Below are positions 57,101 to 64,000 of a stretch of 64,000 nt of DNA, piece by piece. Under the pieces are notes generated by a model. The model did no database searches, had not been told where the DNA came from, and worked only from the letters and a program-made list of their open reading frames with translations. The stretch is taken from the NCBI GenBank assembly GCA_963556145.1, contig OY744467.1, positions 5,270,001 to 5,334,000 on the forward strand, in the 5' to 3' direction. Made by a program: the position numbers and the translations under genes. Position 1 is the first letter of the stretch, and the number at the start of each line of letters is the position of its first letter. This DNA is from Hygrocybe punicea (taxonomy: Eukaryota > Basidiomycota > Agaricomycetes > Agaricales > Hygrophoraceae).

Positions 57101-57459
57101 TTATTCAGAACCTGCCATATATATAAAGTAATCAAAATGTTTCAATCTGTACTTCACATAAATGTACGATGTAATATAATTTGAATGCAATTATTAACAG
57201 CACAGGGAATAGCAAAATTACACAATTATTATTTTGACACTGCACAATATCTTACTTTTACTATCAGCCATCAGCCATTACAGGAGCTACTTATCCCCAA
57301 TGCCAATCTATGGCAAAACCAGAAATTACCCCACTTGGAATATTGTGCTTTTCTATTTAATATTGCTCAATTCTCTATTGGAATCAATATATATAACCTT
57401 ACTATTACTTAAAATAGACACATACATTTAATGATTATTAAAATACATAATTAAATAGT

Positions 57460-58350
57460 AAAGGGCAGGAGGCAGGTGAGAGGAAGGTGGGTGTGGACTG
57501 GGAGGAAGGGTGTGGGTGTGGGAGGAAGGTGGGTGTGGGTGTGGGAGGAAGGTGGGTGTGGAGTGGGAGGAAGGTGGGTGTGGAGTGGGAGGAAGGTGGG
57601 AGTGGGAGTGGGAGAAGGGAGTGGGAGTGGGAGAAGTGGGAAGGTGGGAAGGCAGGAGGCAAGGGCAGCAGGGAGAGGGAGAGGGAGAGGGAGAGGGAGA
57701 GGGAGAGGGAGGAGGAGAGGGAGGAGGAGAGGGAGGAGGAGTGGGCGGAGAGTGGGATGTACGTACCCGTTGCGTTCCCCTCGTCCTCGTCGTCTTCGTC
57801 TACGTCTCCGTCGTCCCCGTCCCCGCCGTCCCCGTCCCCGTCGTCCCCGTCCCCATCGTCCCCGTCTCCGCGTTCCGGTCCCTGTCGTTCCCGTTCCCGT
57901 CGTTCCCCTCGTCGTCGTCATCGTCCTCGTTGTTGTCGTCATCCCCCGTAGTCCTCGTCGTCCGCTGGATCGTCGTCGTCGTCTCCGTCGTCCTGTCGTC
58001 TCTTCGCTGGCCGTCTCCGTCCCCGTCGTCTTCCCTGGCTGGCCGTCTGTGCCCTCATCGCCTCTGTCCTCGTCGTTGCCTGCCATCCGCCGTTTCGGCC
58101 CTTCAGTTTGGCGTTGACGTGACGTGGTGCGGGCAAGCGTGTTGCGGTCCATTCCCGGCACGGCAATGAGAAAGTTCTACATAAAAACAACAATATTAGC
58201 TAGCATAGTAATGGATAATAAATTTGAGAAATCTACTTACCTTCTACTTGATTTTGCTGCTGCTGTTTTCGTGGACGCATCGTGGAGTACGCGACGAATC
58301 GCCGACGATTGAACGCACGCCAGAGGTTGCCGATTGCCCAAACGGGTGCG
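57460..58350 (-). other. Left inverted gene-like unit (spliced, low complexity)
   Basis: On the minus strand, near 58280, a reading MRPRKQQQQNQVE ends at a GTAAGT donor (about 58240). After an intron with a TAG acceptor near 58176 a basic/acidic low-complexity frame follows (QDDGDDDDDPADDEDYGG). The right half has a related exon, intron and frame facing it. Whether either makes protein is unknown. Confidence 0.35.
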
Positions 58351-59427
58351 AGTTGCCTTATATGTAAGCATGATCTGACTTTTCTCAATGTTATTGCATA
58401 GAGCACAACAACTTTGTAACACATTTAAGACCATGAGGGGATAGAAGTAGCCTATAACTACATCCTCCCCAAATTTTGTATTTTATTATGGCCTACATAG
58501 AGAGATATTTATGATTCATTGATACCTCCCTGCCAATTTCAGACCCTTAAAGTGCAACTTTACCAATATTGCTCTGAAAAATATGAAAATAATTGTGAAA
58601 CTACTATGTAAAGTATCTATTGTATTGATGATCAGTGCCTGGCACTTGGTGGTCCCAGAAATCTGTTGTAGCCAAGAAATGAAAGGTTCAGAGTAAAGCT
58701 GAAGTTTGGACTCGGTTGATGGGTCAGCCACAATGCACAATTCTGTGCATTTGCTTGGCTGCAACAAAGGTCCTGGTCCACCAACAATCAGGCACTTATG
58801 TGTACCACAATGAGTACTTCTTCAAGTACTCCTTAGATTAATTTCAGATTTTTAAGACAAAGTTAGATCATTAAGGGTCCAATTCTGGCAGAGGAATGGA
58901 ATAAATGGTGAATAGCTCTTTACGCAGGGCCGAATAAAATACAAAATTTGACATGAGGGTAGGTATACTATATTTACATCTTTTGAGGATCTGACTTTGG
59001 GTATGCATGCATTGTTGTGCATGCCAGAAGATTCAAAAGCTTCAGCCACACATCCATGTTTGGCAACTCGAACCCGTTTGGGAAATCGGCAACTGCCGGT
59101 TGGCTTTCACGACTTCAAACGACTCGTTTTCAACAACGCGTCAACAACAGGAACGCGTCAACAACAGGAAACGGGTGCAGAAGAGCACCCAAGGTAATGT
59201 CTTTTTTGAATTTTTTGTGAGTTGTATGCTAATGTTTATAATGATTGCAGCTACACCCACGACAAACACAGGCGAACCCAACACCAGCCCAGAAAACAAC
59301 GCCACGGCCACCCCAGCAAACAGAACGGATGCCGATGAAAACGGCCACGGAAACGAGGCCGCGAGGCCGGGTACGAGGATGCGCCAACGACCGAGACAGA
59401 CGTCCGAGACAACCACAGCGGCAACGA
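58081..59427. other. Centre of the 6-kb element
   Basis: Not a clean inverted repeat, but the two halves still share a segment: minus-strand 58280-58355 and plus-strand 59058-59120 both read GGCAACTCG-ACCCGTTTGGG-AATCGGCAAC. The zone between (58430-58990) is AT-rich and holds no gene I can support. Confidence 0.5.
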
Positions 59428-59717
59428 CGAGGACAGAGACGACGAGGGCAGAGACGGCCAGCCAGGGGACGACGACGGGACGGAGACGGCCAGCGAGAGG
59501 ACAACAGGACGACGGAGACGACAGGACGAGGGAGACGACGACGACGATCCAGCGGACGACGAGGACTATGGGGGATGACGACGACAACGAGGACGATGAC
59601 GACGACGAGGGGAACGACGGGAACGGGAACGACAGGGACCGGAACGCGGAGACGGGGACGATGGGGACGGGGATGACGGGGACGGGGACGGCGGGGACGG
59701 GGACGACGGAGACGTAG
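59058..59717 (+). other. Right inverted gene-like unit (spliced, low complexity)
   Basis: A frame reading RVQKSTQ meets a donor near 59195 and resumes after an intron at about 59251 as ATPTTNTGEPNTSPENNATA, then Thr/Arg/Asp-rich repeats to a stop at about 59717. It faces the left unit, so the pair is head to head across the centre. Function unknown. Confidence 0.35.
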
Positions 59718-60399
59718 ACGAAGACGACGAGGACGAGGGGAACGCAACGGGTACGTACATCCCACTCTCCGCCCACTCCTCCTCCCTCTCCTCCTCCCTC
59801 TCCCTCTCCCTCTCCCTCTCCCTCTCCCTCTCCCTGCTGCCCTTGCCTCCTGCCTTCCCACCTTCCCACTTCTCCCACTCCCACTCCCTTCTCCCACTCC
59901 CACTCCCACCTTCCTCCCACTCCACACCCACCTTCCTCCCACTCCACACCCACCTTCCTCCCACACCCACACCCACCTTCCTCCCACACCCACACCCTTC
60001 CTCCCAGTCCACACCCACCTTCCTCTCACCTGCCTCCTGCCCTTTACTATTTAATTATGTATTTTAATAATCATTAAATGTATGTGTCTATTTTAAGTAA
60101 TAGTAAGGTTATATATATTGATTCCAATAGAGAATTGAGCAATATTAAATAGAAAAGCACAATATTCCAAGTGGGGTAATTTCTGGTTTTGCCATAGATT
60201 GGCATTGGGGATAAGTAGCTCCTGTAATGGCTGATGGCTGATAGTAAAAGTAAGATATTGTGCAGTGTCAAAATAATAATTGTGTAATTTTGCTATTCCC
60301 TGTGCTGTTAATAATTGCATTCAAATTATATTACATCGTACATTTATGTGAAGTACAGATTGAAACATTTTGATTACTTTATATATATGGCAGGTTCTG

Positions 60400-61740
60400 A
60401 ATAAATATGTGCTGCAGCAATAGCTGGACCCAGGTCAACCCAAGCCTGCAGGAAGAGCCAGACCTGGGTCAACCCAACCCCTGCAGCAAGTGCTGGACCC
60501 CAGTCAACCTGGTGCTGCAGCAAGTGCTGGACCCTGGTCAACCCAGTGCTGCAGCAAGTGCTGGACCCCGGTCAACCCAGTGCTGCAGCAAGTGCTGGAC
60601 CAAGGTCAACCCAGTGCTGCAGCAATATCTAGACCCCAGTCAACCCCAGCCCTGCAGCGAGTGCTGGATCTGGGTCAACCCAGTGCTGCAGCAATATCTG
60701 GACCCCGGTCAACCTGGTGCTGCAGCAATAGCTGGACCCAGGTCAACCCAAGCCTGCAGGAAGAGCCAGACCTGGGTCAACCCAACCCCCGCAGCAAGTG
60801 CTGGACCCCAGTCAACCTGGTGCTGCAGCAATAGCTGAACCCTGGTCAACCCAGTGCTGCAGCAAGTGCTGGACCCCGGTCAACCCAGTGCTGCAGCAAT
60901 AGCTGAACCCTGGTCAACCCAGTGCTGCAGCAAGTGCTGGACCCCGGTCAACCCAGTGCTGCAGCAAGTGCTGGACCAAGGTCAACCCAGTGCTGCAGCA
61001 ATATCTGGACCCCGGTCAACCCGGTGCTGCAGCAATAGCTGAACCCTGGTCAACCCAGTGCTGCAGCAAGTGCTGGACCCCGGTCAACCCAGTGCTGCAG
61101 CAATAGCTGGACCCCGGTCAACCCAAGCCTGTAGGGAGAGCTGGACCCGGGTCAACCCAAGCCCCAATGCAAGTGCTGGAACCAGATCAACCCAGTGCTG
61201 CAGCAATAGCTGGACCCAGGTCAACCCAAGCCCTGCAGCAAGTGCTGGATCTGGGTCAACCTGGTGCCACAGCAATATCTGGACCCCAGTCAACCCAGTG
61301 CTGCAGCAATAGCTGAACCCTGGTAAACCCGGTGCTGCAGCAATACCTGGACCCCAGCCACCCCACCCTGCAGGAAGTGCTGGGCCTGCGTCAACCCAGT
61401 GCTGCAGCAACAGCTGGACCCAGGTCAACCCAAGCCTGCAGCAAGAGCTGGTCCACGGTCAACCCAGGTCAACCCACGTTGCTTGCACAGCTGGACCTGG
61501 GTCAACCCAACCTTCCCAGAATAGCTGTCCTGGGTTAACCTACCCCATGGCAGAGCTGACACTGGGTTGACCCACCCTGCCACCCTTGACCAGCAAGAGC
61601 TATACCTGGGTCAACCTACCACCCCACATTTCCCCAGCAAGAGCTGTCTCTTGGGTTAACCTACCCCCCCAGCAAGCAACTGCGCTATGTGTACCTACCT
61701 TTTGCAACTATATCTGCGATTGGGTTAACCAAAACGACTG
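60400..61740 (+). repeat. Minisatellite of the right arm
   Basis: Inverted counterpart of 55800-57100, built from CTGCAGCAAGTGCTGGACC and GGTCAACCCAGTGCTGCAGC. Not coding, although frames are open. Confidence 0.85.
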
Positions 61741-61959
61741 GGTCTACTGGTATGAGGAACAGACAGGGATATAATTAATACATCAATACCTTAATAATTG
61801 ATTACTTTCAGGGTGGTTGATGGAGGGTGGTGACAATTCCACAAACCTTCTAATTATAAGACGTCGGAATTATCTCACCTGACAAGAGTGGCAATGATAA
61901 AACAATGAAAACGTGCCAAACACGTTGATCAGCAATGTAATCATTTAAATGTCGAAGGA

Positions 61960-62520
61960 GCAATATCCACTGAACATGTCCGATTTGTTTGGTGTGTTCG
62001 GTGAACATGTTCGGTGGATGTTAATCAACCAGTATGATGGGATATATCACACCGAACACATCGAACATGTTCGATGTGTTCGGTGGACATATTTGGTCAA
62101 CGTTGGTAAACCAATATAACTAGATATATGCCACCGAACATGTCCACTGAACACATCGAACATGTTCGATGTGTTTGGTGTAGTATATCTAGTTATATTG
62201 GTTTACCAACGTTGACCGAACATGTCCACCGAATACATGGAACATGTTTGATGTGTTTGGTGTAGTATATCTAGTTATATTGGTTCAACAACATTGACCG
62301 AACATGTCCACTGAACACATGGAACATGTTCGATGTGTTCAGTGTCATATATCTAGTTATATTGGTTTACCAACGTTGACCGAACATGTCCACCGAACAC
62401 ATCGAACATGTTCGATGTGTTCGGTGTAGTATATCTAGTCATACCAATTGATGGACATCCACCAAATATGTCCGGTGACCAAACACACCAAACAACATGT
62501 TTGGTGTAGTATACCTAGTC
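61960..62520. repeat. Tandem palindromic array built on GAACATGTTC
   Basis: About five units of roughly 90-110 bp, each holding a near-perfect palindrome centred on GAACATGTTC. The best, 62391-62426, is a perfect 36-bp palindrome (half-site CACCGAACACATCGAACA). Units are joined by TAGTATATCTAGTTATATTGG and by ACCAACGTTGACCGAACATG. Related single words occur at 47050-47105. No gene inside. Confidence 0.88.
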
Positions 62521-62774
62521 CTTCTACATCCATCCAACAAGTCAGTATTAGCTTTGGACAACTTCTAAGCTCAAGCCACATCAAAAACATAAACAAATAG
62601 ATTTGTTGTTTATGCAAAGAAGCCGAACATGAGGTCGAACATGTAACGATTGATCTGGTCACGTGGTCATGACATCTGTATTCATAGTCTGGAATGTTGA
62701 GTAAAAGATCCGCCCTTTTCTTTTGCTCTCAAATCGCCTCACACGTCGACCAAAAAACGTTTATTTCATCTACC

Positions 62775-64000
62775 ATGTCCTTGCCAGTCATCAAAACCTC
62801 GACCCCTGCCATCAATCCTGCGGCCTTCAAGTACTGGCCCGATGCGCCGCCCAAAAAGCTGCAGGAGCTTCATCGCATCTTCCAAATCCAGTACATGGTC
62901 CCGCCCAAGATTCCGGCACCCAACAAGGACTCCGGCACCGTTCCCGTCTTTCTCGTAACTTATATGTACTGAAGACTCACCCACACGATGCCACCACCCG
63001 AGGCGAGTTATGGCGCGAAATGCCCGAACGATATGAGGAACCGCTCCGTCGCTTGATTTATCAAATGGATATGTACATCTACGCGACAGCTGCCATCGCA
63101 TACAACAAGGCACCCCACTACTCGCCGGACTACGTCAAAATTGATAAGGAAGGGACCGATTCACTTCGGGATTACCTCAAGTATACCGACACCGTCATGG
63201 ACGAAATTTGGGCAGAAGTCTTGGTGGCGAAATGGGCAAACGAGGTTACCTGTGACTGGCGAAGCAAGATCTTCGACGATTGGCTCCTGAAAGAATTTTA
63301 TGTCGGGAAACATTCTCCATCGGCTTTGATTCAACATAGCGCCGTGAACACCGAGATCAAGCCCGAGGATCTAGGTGAATATATATGCATTTCTGGCCAA
63401 ATGAATTCTCACGTCTGGCATCATAGATTGGGCAAAATACGACGAATCCGTGCCAGCATGGCACAGCGGAACCTCGGCAAATTGGTCGTTTGGTGGGCTT
63501 CTGGATGCCACAAAGCTCGAAATCATCGGTCAGGTTATTGCTTGGTGTAAAGGACATAGTGTCCTTGTCAATGTCGATGTGGCGGTGTGGAGGGACGGAG
63601 TCGGCTGAGGGAACTGGGATGGAATCGAGTGATGATGGTGATGATAATCGCTACAACATGAGATCTGTACTACTAAGGAAATACAACCGTGGGAATCCTA
63701 GTCACGTGACTGTCCAGGTACATCTACTACAGCGGACGATGATGAAGGTGTGATCTAGAATTACATGTGTGATTGTGCTAATGATATAATACATTTGCAG
63801 AGGAGCCAGTTCCCCAGGGCAAGGGCAAGGGCAAAGCCAAGTCAAAATCGGTCAAAAAACAGAAGGCATCTTCTGCTGGTTTGTACAAATTTTCAACCAT
63901 AGTGGTGTATAGATCTATTGAATATTCAGGTGGCGCAGACAATTCGTCCGAGAAGGACAAAAAGAAGCCCAAGCCCAAGCCCAAGTCCAAGCCCAAGTCC
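62775..64000 (+). pseudogene. Unidentified gene D, frameshifted, MITE-interrupted, runs off the window
   Basis: Begins MSLPVIKTSTPAINPAAFKY, then WPDAPPKKLQELHRIFQIQY and DSGTVPVFLV. A frame change near 62960 is then needed to continue as LYVLKTHPHDATTRGELWRE, LIYQMDMYIYATAAIAYNKA and TVMDEIWAEVLVAKWANEVT. A good intron (63375-63430) leads to DWAKYDESVPAWHSGTSANW and LEIIGQVIAWCKGHSVLVNV. The hairpin MITE then interrupts the exon near 63592-63716. After it, ADDDE, an intron (to about 63800) and a Lys/Pro/Ser-rich tail (EEPVPQGKGKGKAKSKS; KKKPKPKPKSKPKS) reach the end of the window. Family not recognised. The frameshift could also be a sequencing error. Confidence 0.5.
63592..63716 (+). mobile_element. 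Short hairpin MITE, copy 3, inside gene D
   Basis: Shares CCGTGGGAA, AGTCACGTGACTG, CCAGGTACATCTACTACAGCG with copies 1 and 2 in the same order. The left boundary is approximate because that part is diverged. It splits the reading between VWRDGVG and ADDDE. Confidence 0.5.

Larger units (their letters stand above)
55748..61756. mobile_element. 6-kb element with 2.3-kb inverted arms and a 7-bp target duplication
   Basis: Left arm about 55755-58080, right arm about 59428-61749, inverted copies of each other through three successive zones: a 1.3-kb minisatellite, a 300-bp AT-rich zone and a 600-bp G/C-rich zone. Outer ends are CAGTAGACCCAGTCG and CGACTGGGTCTACTG. GTATGAG lies directly outside both ends (55748-55754 and 61750-61756), a direct repeat consistent with target duplication. 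No transposase is recognised. The central 1.35 kb is only partly inverted. It sits upstream of gene C. Confidence 0.85.

Noticed and set aside
57451..58161. Arg/Thr/Gly-rich frames of about 150-240 codons in the G/C-rich zone
   Set aside because: Open on both strands and in several frames over repeats such as GGGAGGAAGGTGGG and GTCCCCGTC. No sign of selection for one frame.

Overview
The window is nuclear DNA from a filamentous basidiomycete, most likely an Agaricomycete (mushroom-forming) fungus. Reasons: genes carry many short introns (about 50-60 bp, GT...AG); ATP-citrate lyase is one fused polypeptide rather than two subunits; and the mobile elements are ones I associate with this group (Crypton tyrosine-recombinase elements, Plavaka, a KDZ-associated cysteine-cluster gene relic, PIF/Harbinger, MULE). 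No function was confirmed by database search. Names rest on motif recognition and on reading splice sites by eye.

Layout. (1) 1-5.3 kb: the 3' end of one Crypton, then a complete six-exon Crypton (1869-4977) with a tandem duplication in its upstream region. (2) 5.3-17.2 kb: the only ordinary gene island. It holds a broken NACHT NTPase relic, ATP-citrate lyase (11 exons), a single-pass membrane protein, a J-domain protein and a 13-exon concentrative nucleoside transporter. (3) 18.2-22.9 kb: a decayed MULE-type DNA transposon with terminal inverted repeats of roughly 350-430 bp. (4) 22.9-27.4 kb: a 165-bp satellite, CCTAGG-rich repeats, relics of a KDZ-associated gene and CTG/CAG-rich low-complexity DNA. 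(5) 27.4-34.6 kb: two 0.87-kb direct repeats (LTRs) around 5.4 kb with no recognisable gag or pol, i.e. a LARD-like non-autonomous retroelement. (6) 35-42.3 kb: a nest containing a CpG-decayed Crypton, a PIF/Harbinger element with its TAA duplication, a solo-LTR-like sequence and a Plavaka relic that itself carries a short hairpin MITE. (7) 42.6-64 kb: at least five multi-exon genes of unknown function, several interrupted or flanked by elements. Two related 8-bp-duplication elements sit inside exons. A 6-kb element with 2.3-kb inverted arms sits just upstream of a gene start.

Common themes. Removing each exon-inserted element plus one copy of its target duplication restores the reading frame exactly (44143-45389 and 51372-53078). 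Several older copies show in-frame TGA codons where related proteins have arginine, together with Arg to Cys/Trp/His changes, as expected from C-to-T decay at CpG. The most novel-looking material is the 6-kb giant-inverted-repeat element with head-to-head spliced low-complexity genes, and the small elements made largely of CTG repeats that carry a conserved intron.
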